Shown: piece after piece, positions 1 to 6,005 of the stretch
Layout of the letters: each line of letters opens with the position of its first letter
Position numbering within the stretch: the first letter of the stretch is position 1
Source: an uncultured Collinsella sp.
Lineage (GTDB): Bacteria; Actinomycetota; Coriobacteriia; Coriobacteriales; Coriobacteriaceae
Reading direction: 5' to 3'
Assembly: GCA_900551815.1 (NCBI GenBank)
Contig: URXE01000084.1
Coordinates: forward strand, 1 to 6,684
Length of the DNA: 6,684 nt
Notes under the pieces: model-generated
What the model was told of the DNA's origin: nothing
Seen by the model: the letters and a program-made list of their open reading frames with translations, nothing else
The model's database searches: none
Made by a program: the position numbers and the translations under genes

Positions 1-128
1 ACATATCCGACGAGGAGCTGCTGGAGCTCGTCACGCGCATCGTGCACGAGCGCCGGCCCGATGTCTCGTGCGTCGTCACATTTGACTCGGGCTTCAGCTC
101 GCCCGACCGTCCGGCCGAACAGCTGTAA
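1..128 (+). CDS. 3' end of an unidentified gene (partial)
   Basis: An open frame runs from the window edge (first complete codon at position 3) to a TAA at 126-128. It encodes the last 41 residues of a protein, beginning ISDEELLELVTRIVHERRP and ending SPDRPAEQL. The codons end mostly in G or C, as in the neighbouring genes, and the stop is followed within 10 bases by a strong terminator, so this is a real gene end rather than a chance frame. The visible piece has an acidic/leucine-rich helix followed by a short hydrophobic strand (SCVVTF). No catalytic motif is visible and I do not recognise the family. The gene converges on the 318-residue membrane-protein gene. Confidence 0.75.
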   Translation, partial: ISDEELLELVTRIVHERRPDVSCVVTFDSGFSSPDRPAEQL

Positions 129-136
129 TCGACAGC

Positions 137-208
137 AAAACGGGACGCAGAACCGCCGACCAACGCGCCCATGCGCCCGGTCACGCGATCCTGCGTCCCG
201 TTTTTGTT
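137..208. terminator. Two-way intrinsic terminator between convergent genes
   Basis: A perfect 14-bp inverted repeat pairs 137-150 (aaaacgggacgcag) with 191-204 (ctgcgtcccgtttt). On the plus strand the stem runs into tttttgttt; on the minus strand it also ends in TTTT. It therefore serves both the plus-strand gene ending at 128 and the minus-strand gene ending at 239. The 40-nt loop is unusually long, but it holds nested complementary pieces (gacc 158-161 with ggtc 179-182, and gcgc with gcgc inside), so the whole can fold as a longer stacked hairpin. Confidence 0.85.
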
Positions 209-238
209 TGCACTGCTAAGGCTCTAGCCGCTCGACCG

Positions 239-1195
239 CTAGTTCCCCTGCGCGCCCGAAATGCCGTTTTGCAGGGCATCCCAGGCGTTCGTTGCCATAT
301 CGCCCAGGTTCTGTGCGGTATCTCCGAGGTTCTGAGCCGTGTCGCCCAGCTCTTGGGCCTTATCCCCAAGCTCCTGGGCCTTGTTGCTCAGGTCTTCCAG
401 CGTGTTGGAGCTCGAGCTGTCCGTAGTGCCCTGGTCGCCGGACGCATTACCCGACGAGCTTTCCTTACGCGTGAGCTGAATCTCGAGGTTGCCGTTGTCG
501 TTATAGTAGGCAGACGTCACGACCCAATTGGCATCGACAACGGGCGTCGAGCCGTCGTCGGTCAGAATCACGGCATTCGAAAGATCGGCCCCGCGCGACT
601 TGAGGAGCTTCTTGGCGTTGGACCAGTACTGACCCGGGATATCGCTCAGGTCGACGGTGCCGGACTGGATAGTCTCGGTCTGCTCGGCCGTGGTATCAGT
701 CGTGGCGCCCCGCTTGTTGAGCATGCCCGACACGATGGCAAACACAACCGACAAGGCAAAGAAGATCGCCAGAACGATCAGGATTTTCTTGACCACGCTC
801 GACGAACGCGAAGGCTTCTTCTCCTCGTCCTCGCCATACTGAGGGATGGACTTGGGATACTCACGATACGGCTCGCGCGCATATCGGTCGCGCGACTCGT
901 AGCGCGGCTGTGCCGTGCGCGGCATATATGTCGTCTGCTGAGGCTGCGGAATGGGATTCTGCAGCAGGTCATCATAAGGGTCTGCCGCCGCGTTGCCGTA
1001 GGGACTCTGCGACGAGACACCATACGGGTCCTGCGCTGCGTTTCCGTAATTCACAACGCGCGTGGGATCGGCCGAGGCCTGGGTCGCATCGGGCGAGGCG
1101 TAGCTGGGATTCGGCACGACGCGGGTCTCATCGGCGCCATTGCCCGTCCGCGGGGAGCCGTAGCCACCCATTACGGTCGTCTTATCCTGGTCCAT
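239..1195 (-). CDS. Single-pass membrane protein with PASTA-like outer domain and heptad repeats
   Basis: 318 residues. The start ATG (1193-1195) follows an AAAGGAAA ribosome site about 7 nt upstream. Residues 1-133 form a low-complexity, Pro/Gln/Tyr-rich cytoplasmic tail with three similar motifs, DKTTVM (5-10), DETRVV (22-27) and DPTRVV (43-48), and a duplicated YGNAAxDPY. A KK pair (136-137) precedes one membrane helix (about 138-157), so the C-terminal part should lie outside the cell. Residues about 181-244 resemble a single PASTA-type domain: IPGQ, then an AKKLL helix, then NWVV and a closing strand. A Ser/Asn/Gly-rich linker leads to four seven-residue repeats, AQELGDK, AQELGDT, AQNLGDT and AQNLGDM (273-300). 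These form an amphipathic helix with Ala and Leu at heptad positions. The exact function is unknown. Inference: an envelope protein, possibly phosphorylated by a PASTA-type Ser/Thr kinase or bound by an FHA domain through its threonine motifs. Confidence 0.88.
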   Translation of the reverse strand: MDQDKTTVMGGYGSPRTGNGADETRVVPNPSYASPDATQASADPTRVVNYGNAAQDPYGVSSQSPYGNAAADPYDDLLQNPIPQPQQTTYMPRTAQPRYESRDRYAREPYREYPKSIPQYGEDEEKKPSRSSSVVKKILIVLAIFFALSVVFAIVSGMLNKRGATTDTTAEQTETIQSGTVDLSDIPGQYWSNAKKLLKSRGADLSNAVILTDDGSTPVVDANWVVTSAYYNDNGNLEIQLTRKESSSGNASGDQGTTDSSSSNTLEDLSNKAQELGDKAQELGDTAQNLGDTAQNLGDMATNAWDALQNGISGAQGN

Positions 1196-1201
1196 GCAAC
1201 G

Positions 1202-1210
1202 TTTCCTTTC
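1202..1210 (-). promoter_or_regulatory. Ribosome binding site of the 318-residue gene
   Basis: The minus strand reads GAAAGGAAA here, with AGGAA ending 7 nt before the ATG at 1195. This supports that ATG over other in-frame starts. Confidence 0.7.
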
Positions 1211-1240
1211 CGTCGCCCGTAAGCATCAAGTTATCCATGC

Positions 1241-1266
1241 ATTCTACCCGCGCAAAAGCCTATGAT
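1241..1266. promoter_or_regulatory. Candidate divergent -10 boxes in the 1196-1331 intergenic region
   Basis: The 136-bp gap between the two divergent genes must hold both promoters. TAGAAT on the minus strand (1241-1246) would give a leader of about 40 nt for the 318-residue gene. TATGAT on the plus strand (1261-1266) would give a leader of about 60 nt for the 78-residue gene. Neither has a convincing -35 box at 16-18 bp, so these are tentative. A small inverted repeat, tgggc-aaa-gccca (1266-1278), overlaps the plus-strand candidate's end and could be an operator or chance. Confidence 0.35.
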
Positions 1267-1331
1267 GGGCAAAGCCCACCGGTATCTACAAGACATGCGC
1301 GGCGACGGTCACAATCGAATCGAGGAACGTT

Positions 1332-1568
1332 ATGGCAAAAAGCAAGCTCATCAAGGACACGACGCGTGCCGAACGTGAGGAGATAATTAAGCTAGCGCTC
1401 GCTGGCTGCGGTAACGGCAGCTGCGACAACTGCGGCAGTTGCAGCTTGGGAGCAGGCGACCCGTACGGCACCTACCAGCCCTACATTGACGGCGAGATGG
1501 AAATCGCCGATATCAACATGATGGTCGCCGAGCGCAACGCCAAACTCTTCGGCCTCCAGCGCGGCTAA
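1332..1568 (+). CDS. Small cysteine-cluster protein, 78 residues, function unknown
   Basis: The ATG at 1332 has a GAGGA ribosome site 5 nt upstream (1322-1326), and the frame ends at TAA 1566-1568. The N-terminus is a charged amphipathic helix (about 4-24). It is followed by a compact cluster of Cys26, Cys31, Cys34 and Cys37 (C-x4-C-x2-C-x2-C) in a Gly/Asn/Ser-rich stretch, then a YGTYQPYIDGE segment and a second helix ending AERNAKLFGLQRG. There is no signal peptide or membrane helix, so the protein is cytoplasmic. Four closely spaced cysteines are enough to bind one Zn ion or an Fe-S cluster, but the spacing fits no family I can name. No radical-SAM or other maturase gene is visible nearby. 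It is transcribed divergently from the membrane-protein gene. Confidence 0.8.
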   Translation: MAKSKLIKDTTRAEREEIIKLALAGCGNGSCDNCGSCSLGAGDPYGTYQPYIDGEMEIADINMMVAERNAKLFGLQRG

Positions 1569-1587
1569 TGATCCCTTCTTGGACTGT

Positions 1588-1750
1588 GCACCAAAAAATG
1601 CGCCCATCTACTACGTTTAACCCAAGGGTGCCAACCATAGCCATATTTGTGTTAACAAAACCGCAGGTAAACGTCTTGCCACATTGTTAAAAAACGCTCC
1701 ATGGTCGGTCCAACCCTGACAAACGTAGTAGATGGGCGCTTTTCGTGGCG
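1588..1750. repeat. Element A: long inverted-arm element with conserved core (paired with element B)
   Basis: A perfect 19-bp inverted repeat pairs 1600-1618 (gcgcccatctactacgttt) with 1721-1739. It is extended outward by AAAA/TTTT (1595-1598 with 1740-1743, one-base bulge) and then by an imperfect gcaccaa/gtggcgc match. The loop is 102 nt (1619-1720). It contains AACAAAACCGCAGGTA (1654-1669) followed by aACG, and ATGGTCG (1701-1707), both at the same offsets as in element B. Loop flanks ccaaccat (1631-1638) and atggtcgg (1701-1708) can pair at 7 of 8 positions, lengthening the stem. It lies between two convergent gene ends (1568 and 1858) and is visibly richer in A/T than the genes. No reading frame is needed to explain it. 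It could be a structured RNA gene, a small non-autonomous mobile element or a nucleoid/terminator element. Confidence 0.8.
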
Positions 1751-1784
1751 CGGCTGGCCCAGATAGCTTGTTTGAAGCCAATTT

Positions 1785-1831
1785 GCATCAAAAAGTCCCC
1801 GGTGGCGTTTTGCTTGACGCCACCGGGGACT
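1785..1831 (-). terminator. Intrinsic terminator of the 673-residue gene
   Basis: A perfect 14-bp stem pairs 1794-1807 (agtccccggtggcg) with 1818-1831. It is followed on the minus strand by TTTT (1791-1794) and then GATGC. It starts 27 nt beyond the stop codon at 1858, so it ends minus-strand transcription of that gene before element A is reached. Confidence 0.88.
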
Positions 1832-1857
1832 GTTCAATTTATCCCTCGCGGTCCACC

Positions 1858-3879
1858 TTACTCATTGGGTACGTACGTAGCCCTGGCTCGCTCGGGCGTT
1901 ACATCCTGACCGCAGGAATAGCTCGAGTCGAAGGCGTGCGCAACCAAGTCGTGCGTATCCCATGCCATGCAGTCAAACTCTCCAGTATCGAGGACGATGA
2001 TATAGCCCTTGCCGTCGTAGTAGAAATGATCCTCGGTGTAGTTATCGTCATCGTCGATGTTGTCTTCGGACACGGAGTCCATATCCGGCTTTGCCGTCTT
2101 AATTGCCTGCTTGGCTTCACTCTTGAGGGTATCGAACGAGAGCCCATGCTGCGCAAGTGAGTCCTCGAGCGAAACCTGTTCACCCGTCTTGAGGTTGTAG
2201 TACGCCGACCTCGTCACCCGTTCCGATCGATACGGAGGTTGATAGCTGTCGGTAAACGTGCGCACGCAGGCAATATCGCCATCGATCGAGACGATCTCGG
2301 CGGTATACATCATGGTCACGCGGCTGTCCTCGTCATCCATCGAAGCCTGCTTGCTCGCGTCGAGCGTGTCCGCAACGAGCTGGACCATATCCTTGTTAAA
2401 CTTGGCGACACCCACGCCCTGGCCCTTCACCTGGGGATAGGTCCACGTAGCCGTGATCTGGCACGTGTCATCGGGGGACGGATTCAGCGGGCCTTCGCCA
2501 ACCGCAGCCGTAAAGTCAACATCCTGCGTGGCAGAAACGGCCTCGTAGCCCACCTGCGCACTGCCATCGTCCTTCGATTTCAGCTGCTCCAGCGTCGTGG
2601 CCACCGTTGCGATGGTGCTGGCTACGCTCTCCTCGGTGCTGGTAAGCACGGCGCTCAGCTCGGACACTTCATTGGTGCCGGCAATCTTCGAATCGCCTAT
2701 CGGCGCCGGACCGGCAACGGCGCTAAATGCCTTACCATCGTAGGCATCGAATTCGCACTCATAGCCATCACGAGATTCGTCCATCCCGACTGGAACCTCT
2801 TTGACGTTGATCTTCTCCCCGTCATGCAAATATCGCCTGAACCCATAGGTGCCATCGTAATCGTATACACGGAGCGAAACGCCAACGCACATAACGTCAA
2901 CCCAGATATCGGGCTCATATACTTTCTCGATTTTGCCGTCGCGGTATGCCCAAACTTCGGCCTTAGCGGCGGTGGCGCCATTAGCGTTGAAGAGCGGCTC
3001 ATCAGAATACTCAATCAGGAGTTCGTCCTGACCATCCCCGTCAAAATCGACGAGTTTAGCGAAAGCAACGCCCTGGGCTCCATACGTAGATTGAGCAACC
3101 TCGACAGCCTCACCCTCGCCGTACTTTTTCTGATACTCGAGAATCTTATCGGTGAACAGCTCGTTTGCCGTCTTGACCGCCGCCTTGGCAGAAGCCTTGG
3201 CCTCCTTCTTGGACTGCGTGAGCTCAACGTTCTTAGGGGCGTCCGAGCCTTCCTTGGCGTAGTCGACCTTCATGGTGGTCGTGCTCTTCTTTTTGCCCTT
3301 GCCCGAGGTGATGGTCATCTGGTACTTCTGGTCGGGCAGCTCGCCAAAGTCCTCCATGGCAAAGCCGTCCTCGCCATCCACTTTGATGGTGTAGCTCTTG
3401 CCCTTGCCAGACACCGGCACCAGCTCGACGGTATAGCTCTTGAGCTTTTTGCCCTTGCTGTTTTTAGGCAGAATCTTGGTCTCGCATGCGCAGACAACGT
3501 AGCCCTTGCCGCCCGAAGTCACCTCGGAAGATGCACCGATACGCGGCACGATCACGATAGCGGCGACAATGGCGACAACGGCCACACCGCCGATAACGGC
3601 CGCGACGATACGGCCCTTGTGCTTGGGTTTCTTGGGCTGAGGCGTCACATCGAACGGCTCAGCGGGCTCGGCGAACGGCTGCTCATATTGAGGCTGTGCC
3701 CCCATGTGAGCCGGAGCACCTTGCGCGGCCTGCCGCCCCGCAGGAGCGGCCGCCGGCGCATCCCCTACCGGAAACGCAACAGGCTCCGCTTGGTCCTCAG
3801 CGCCACCCACGCGAGCCCCGCAGCTCGTGCAAAACGTGGAGCCGTCGGGTATCTGAGCTCCGCACTTGGTGCAATACAT
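1858..3879 (-). CDS. Zinc-ribbon membrane protein with FG-GAP-like loop and DUF3298-like C-terminal domain
   Basis: 673 residues. The ATG at 3877-3879 follows GGGAG 5 nt upstream. The N-terminus is a classic short zinc ribbon with Cys3, Cys6, Cys17 and Cys20 (CTKCG ... CTSCG). A Pro/Ala/Gln-rich cytoplasmic linker and a basic KKPKHKGR (83-90) lead to one membrane helix (about 91-112), so the rest should be outside the cell. Residues about 125-220 form a Lys/Gly-rich beta domain reminiscent of Cna-B or carboxypeptidase-regulatory folds. Residues 236-255 look helical. VDFDGDGQDELL (277-288) is a calcium-type DxDxDG loop, as in FG-GAP/VCBS-like repeats. Residues about 470-650 resemble DUF3298/RsiV-type domains: WTYPQ, then a helix, then DGDIACVRTF, YYNLKTGEQVSLEDSL and a final HDLVAHAF. 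These assignments are by eye. The role is unknown; a surface sensor or binding protein is plausible. The gene is bracketed by elements A and B, and is separated from fhs by a terminator. Confidence 0.88.
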   Translation of the reverse strand: MYCTKCGAQIPDGSTFCTSCGARVGGAEDQAEPVAFPVGDAPAAAPAGRQAAQGAPAHMGAQPQYEQPFAEPAEPFDVTPQPKKPKHKGRIVAAVIGGVAVVAIVAAIVIVPRIGASSEVTSGGKGYVVCACETKILPKNSKGKKLKSYTVELVPVSGKGKSYTIKVDGEDGFAMEDFGELPDQKYQMTITSGKGKKKSTTTMKVDYAKEGSDAPKNVELTQSKKEAKASAKAAVKTANELFTDKILEYQKKYGEGEAVEVAQSTYGAQGVAFAKLVDFDGDGQDELLIEYSDEPLFNANGATAAKAEVWAYRDGKIEKVYEPDIWVDVMCVGVSLRVYDYDGTYGFRRYLHDGEKINVKEVPVGMDESRDGYECEFDAYDGKAFSAVAGPAPIGDSKIAGTNEVSELSAVLTSTEESVASTIATVATTLEQLKSKDDGSAQVGYEAVSATQDVDFTAAVGEGPLNPSPDDTCQITATWTYPQVKGQGVGVAKFNKDMVQLVADTLDASKQASMDDEDSRVTMMYTAEIVSIDGDIACVRTFTDSYQPPYRSERVTRSAYYNLKTGEQVSLEDSLAQHGLSFDTLKSEAKQAIKTAKPDMDSVSEDNIDDDDNYTEDHFYYDGKGYIIVLDTGEFDCMAWDTHDLVAHAFDSSYSCGQDVTPERARATYVPNE

Positions 3880-3960
3880 CGCATCTCCCGTCTCTCATCG
3901 CAGCCGCAATGCGCCCGCGCAATTCTTCCAACTACACCGTACGAGAAAAATCCCCATTCT

Positions 3961-3972
3961 TGTTGCGCAACA
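3961..3972. promoter_or_regulatory. 12-bp perfect palindrome upstream of the 673-residue gene
   Basis: TGTTGCGCAACA is a perfect palindrome centred about 87 bp before the start codon at 3879 and about 10 bp from the end of element B. Its position suits a repressor or activator site. I found no convincing -35/-10 pair next to it, so this remains a candidate operator only. Confidence 0.35.
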
Positions 3973-3982
3973 TTACCGCCGC

Positions 3983-4142
3983 GTCCAAAACTATGCCGGT
4001 TTACTACGATAAATCGCCCGAACCTGAGCACGCTACTTTGCAGAAAAACAAAACCGCAGGTAGACGAATCGGTCATTATCGGAAAATCCAGATATGGTCG
4101 AGGTATACCAATTCATCGTAGTAAACCGGCATAGTTTTGGAC
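3983..4142. repeat. Element B: long inverted-arm element with conserved core (paired with element A)
   Basis: A perfect 28-bp inverted repeat pairs 3983-4010 with 4115-4142, beginning gtccaaaactatgccgg and ending tactacgat. The loop is 104 nt (4011-4114). It holds AACAAAACCGCAGGTA (4047-4062) followed by gACG, CATTAT at 4074, and ATGGTCG (4094-4100). These lie at loop offsets 37, 64 and 84, against 36, 64 (CATTGT) and 83 in element A. Only TACTACG at the inner end and CCAAAA/TTTTGG at the outer end of the arms match element A; the middle of the arms differs but stays complementary. It sits in the upstream region of the 673-residue gene, about 100 bp before its start and about 80 bp past the fhs terminator. 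If transcribed, it would form one long hairpin. Confidence 0.85.
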
Positions 4143-4217
4143 AAACGACCCCATACGGATAGCCTCATTGACCCAACAGCCGCAAAATGATCCGTTTTCC
4201 TCCGCTCCCTTGGGATC

Positions 4218-4253
4218 AAAAAGCCCCGCCGGGCCTTGGTGGCGCGACGGGGC
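4218..4253 (-). terminator. Intrinsic terminator of fhs
   Basis: A 13-position stem pairs 4223-4235 (gccccgccgggcc) with 4241-4253 (ggcgcgacggggc), with one G-U pair, one mismatch and a 5-nt loop. On the minus strand it runs directly into TTTTT (4218-4222) and begins 26 nt past the fhs stop codon. It separates fhs from the 673-residue gene, which must therefore have its own promoter somewhere in 3880-4217. Confidence 0.85.
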
Positions 4254-4278
4254 GGGCAAGCAGCTATGATCAGCAGGC

Positions 4279-5943
4279 TTAGAACAGGCCAGTGATGTTG
4301 CCGTCGTTGTCGACGTCGATGTTCTCGGCCGCGGGAACCTTGGGCAAGCCAGGCATGGTCAGAACGCTGCCGGTCAGCGCGACCACAAAGTGGGCACCGG
4401 CGGAAACCTTGAGCTCGCGCACGGTGATGCGGAAGCCCTCGGGAGCGCCCAGCGCCTTGGCGTTGTCGCTAAAGCTGTACTGCGTCTTGGCGACACACAC
4501 CGGCAGGTTGCCAAAGCCGTTCTCGCGCAGCTCGGCGAGCTGGCGCTTGGCAGCCGGCGTAAAGTCGACGCCGTCGGCGCGGTAAACCTTGGTGGCAACG
4601 GCCTCGAGGGCGTCGGCCACATCGGCACCGTCCTCGTAGGCAAACTTGAGCTCACTCGGCTGCTCAATCAGGCGCATGACCTCATCGGCCAGGTCGAGCG
4701 CGCCCTCGCCGCCCTTAGCCCAAACCTCGGACAGCTTAACGTTGACACCGAGCTTCTGGCACTCGGACTCGATGAGCTCAAGCTCGGCCTCGGTGTCCGT
4801 CGGGAAGCGGTTGATGGCGACCACGCAGGGCAGACCGTAGACATTCTGAATGTTGTCGACGTGGCGCAGCAGGTTGGGCATGCCGGCCTTGAGGGCCTCG
4901 AGGTTCTCCTCGTTGAGGTCGGCCTTGGCAACACCGCCGTTGTACTTAAGCGCACGGGCGGTGGCGACAATCACGACGGCGCTAGGGCGAACGCCCGTCA
5001 TGCGGCACTTGATGTCGAGGAACTTCTCGGCACCCAGGTCGGCGCCGAAACCGGCCTCGGTAATCGCGACGTCGCCAAAGCGCATGGCCATGCGGGTGGC
5101 CATGATGGAGTTGCAGCCGTGGGCAATATTGGCGAAAGGACCGCCGTGGACAAACGCGGGCGTGCCCTCGAGTGTCTGAACCAGGTTGGGTTTGAGCGCG
5201 TCCTTGAGCAGGGCAGCCATGGCACCCTGAGCCTTAAGGTCACGGGCGCGGACGGGCTCGCCGGCATAGCTGTAGCCGACAACAATCTCGCCCAGGCGCT
5301 CCTTGAGGTCATTGATGCTCGTGGACAGGCACAGGATTGCCATGACCTCGGAGGCAACGGTGATGTCGAAGCCATCCTCGCGCGGCACGCCCTGGGCCTT
5401 GCCGCCAATGCCGTCGATAACATGGCGCAGCTGACGGTCGTTCATGTCGACAACGCGCTTCCAGGTGATGCGCTTAACGTCGATGCCGAGCTGGTTGCCC
5501 TGCTGAATATGGTTGTCGAGCATGGCTGCCAGCAGATTGTTGGCGGCACCGATGGCATGGAAGTCGCCGGTAAAGTGCAGGTTGATGTCCTCCATCGGCA
5601 CGACTTGGGCATAGCCGCCGCCGGCCGCACCGCCCTTGATGCCGAACACGGGGCCGAGCGACGGCTCACGCAGGCAGAGCATCGTTTTTTTGCCCAGCGC
5701 GTTCATGGCGTCCGCCAGACCGACGCTCGTCGTGGTCTTGCCCTCGCCCGCGGGCGTGGGGCTGATGGCGGTGACCAGAATCAGCTTGCCCTCGGGTTTA
5801 TCGCTTTTGGCCAGCTTATGGTTGAGCTTGGCCTTATAATGGCCGTAAGGGATGATGTCCTCGCCCTGCAGGCCCAGCTTGCCCGCAATCTCCGTGATGG
5901 GCTTCATTTCGGCGGCCTGTGCAATTTCGATGTCGCTCAGCAT
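4279..5943 (-). CDS. fhs: Formate--tetrahydrofolate ligase
   Basis: 554 residues, the usual full length for this family (about 555-560). The enzyme joins formate to tetrahydrofolate using ATP to give 10-formyl-tetrahydrofolate (EC 6.3.4.3), supplying one-carbon units for purine and formyl-methionine synthesis; it acts in the cytoplasm. Visible signatures are the opening DIEIAQAAEMKPI, the ATP-binding P-loop TPAGEGKTTT (63-72, Lys69), REPSLGPVFGIKGGAAGGG (92-110), FVHGGPFANIAHGCNS (264-279), AGFGADLGAEKF (297-308) and the closing LTMPGLPKVPAA. No frameshift or missing motif is seen. The ATG (5941-5943) has a perfect GGAGG 7 nt upstream. It is a one-gene transcript, with its own promoter and riboswitch leader upstream and terminator downstream. 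The protein style looks Firmicutes-like, so acquisition by transfer is possible but untested. Confidence 0.97.
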   Translation of the reverse strand: MLSDIEIAQAAEMKPITEIAGKLGLQGEDIIPYGHYKAKLNHKLAKSDKPEGKLILVTAISPTPAGEGKTTTSVGLADAMNALGKKTMLCLREPSLGPVFGIKGGAAGGGYAQVVPMEDINLHFTGDFHAIGAANNLLAAMLDNHIQQGNQLGIDVKRITWKRVVDMNDRQLRHVIDGIGGKAQGVPREDGFDITVASEVMAILCLSTSINDLKERLGEIVVGYSYAGEPVRARDLKAQGAMAALLKDALKPNLVQTLEGTPAFVHGGPFANIAHGCNSIMATRMAMRFGDVAITEAGFGADLGAEKFLDIKCRMTGVRPSAVVIVATARALKYNGGVAKADLNEENLEALKAGMPNLLRHVDNIQNVYGLPCVVAINRFPTDTEAELELIESECQKLGVNVKLSEVWAKGGEGALDLADEVMRLIEQPSELKFAYEDGADVADALEAVATKVYRADGVDFTPAAKRQLAELRENGFGNLPVCVAKTQYSFSDNAKALGAPEGFRITVRELKVSAGAHFVVALTGSVLTMPGLPKVPAAENIDVDNDGNITGLF

Positions 5944-5950
5944 AACGATA

Positions 5951-5955
5951 CCTCC
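5951..5955 (-). promoter_or_regulatory. Ribosome binding site of fhs
   Basis: GGAGG on the minus strand, 7 nt before the ATG. It lies immediately after the T-tract of the leader terminator, so translation is only possible when that terminator is read through. Confidence 0.85.
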
Positions 5956-5960
5956 ATGTT

Positions 5961-6005
5961 AAACAAAAATGGGCTGCACACACCATACACCAGTGTATGC
6001 AGCCC
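5961..6005 (-). terminator. Riboswitch expression-platform terminator in the fhs leader
   Basis: Read on the minus strand, GGGCTGC (6005-5999) pairs with GCAGCCC (5977-5971), and ATACAC (5998-5993) pairs with GTGTAT (5990-5985); a 7-nt bulge lies on the 3' side. The stem is followed at once by ATTTTTGTTT (5970-5961). It lies between the promoter and the start codon, so it acts as an attenuator, not a gene-end terminator. Its 5' strand uses the GGGC that also belongs to the conserved 3' segment of the aptamer, so aptamer folding and termination are mutually exclusive. Ligand binding would therefore turn fhs on. Confidence 0.85.

Noticed and set aside
269..1222. Long plus-strand open frame opposite the 318-residue gene
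   Set aside because: Its product is Arg/Gly/Val-rich low-complexity sequence with no domain. It mirrors the codons of the minus-strand gene, which has a ribosome site, a membrane helix and recognisable repeats.
1400..1450. RiPP precursor (SCIFF-like) reading of the 78-residue protein
   Set aside because: The Cys number and spacing do not match, the cluster is mid-protein rather than C-terminal, and no radical-SAM maturase is in view.
1588..1750. Retron msr-msd RNA, suggested by terminal inverted repeats around a ~100-nt insert
   Set aside because: No reverse transcriptase gene is present nearby and the loop lacks a long internal msd hairpin.
1588..1750. Ordinary intrinsic terminator for the 78-residue gene
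   Set aside because: A 102-nt loop with a conserved core, repeated at 3983-4142 away from that gene, is not terminator-like, although the right arm followed by TTTT could have some terminating effect.
1652..1837. 61-residue minus-strand frame through element A, ending DVYLRFC; element B can also be read as FVYLRFC
   Set aside because: The shared residues come from the conserved DNA core, and element B's frame is broken soon before it. The frame crosses a terminator hairpin and has no supported start, so a peptide is unlikely.
2239..4134. 631-residue plus-strand open frame across the zinc-ribbon gene and into element B
   Set aside because: It is antisense to a gene with a clear CxxC zinc ribbon, ribosome site and terminator, and it reads through element B's arms. 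High-GC codon bias creates such antisense frames.
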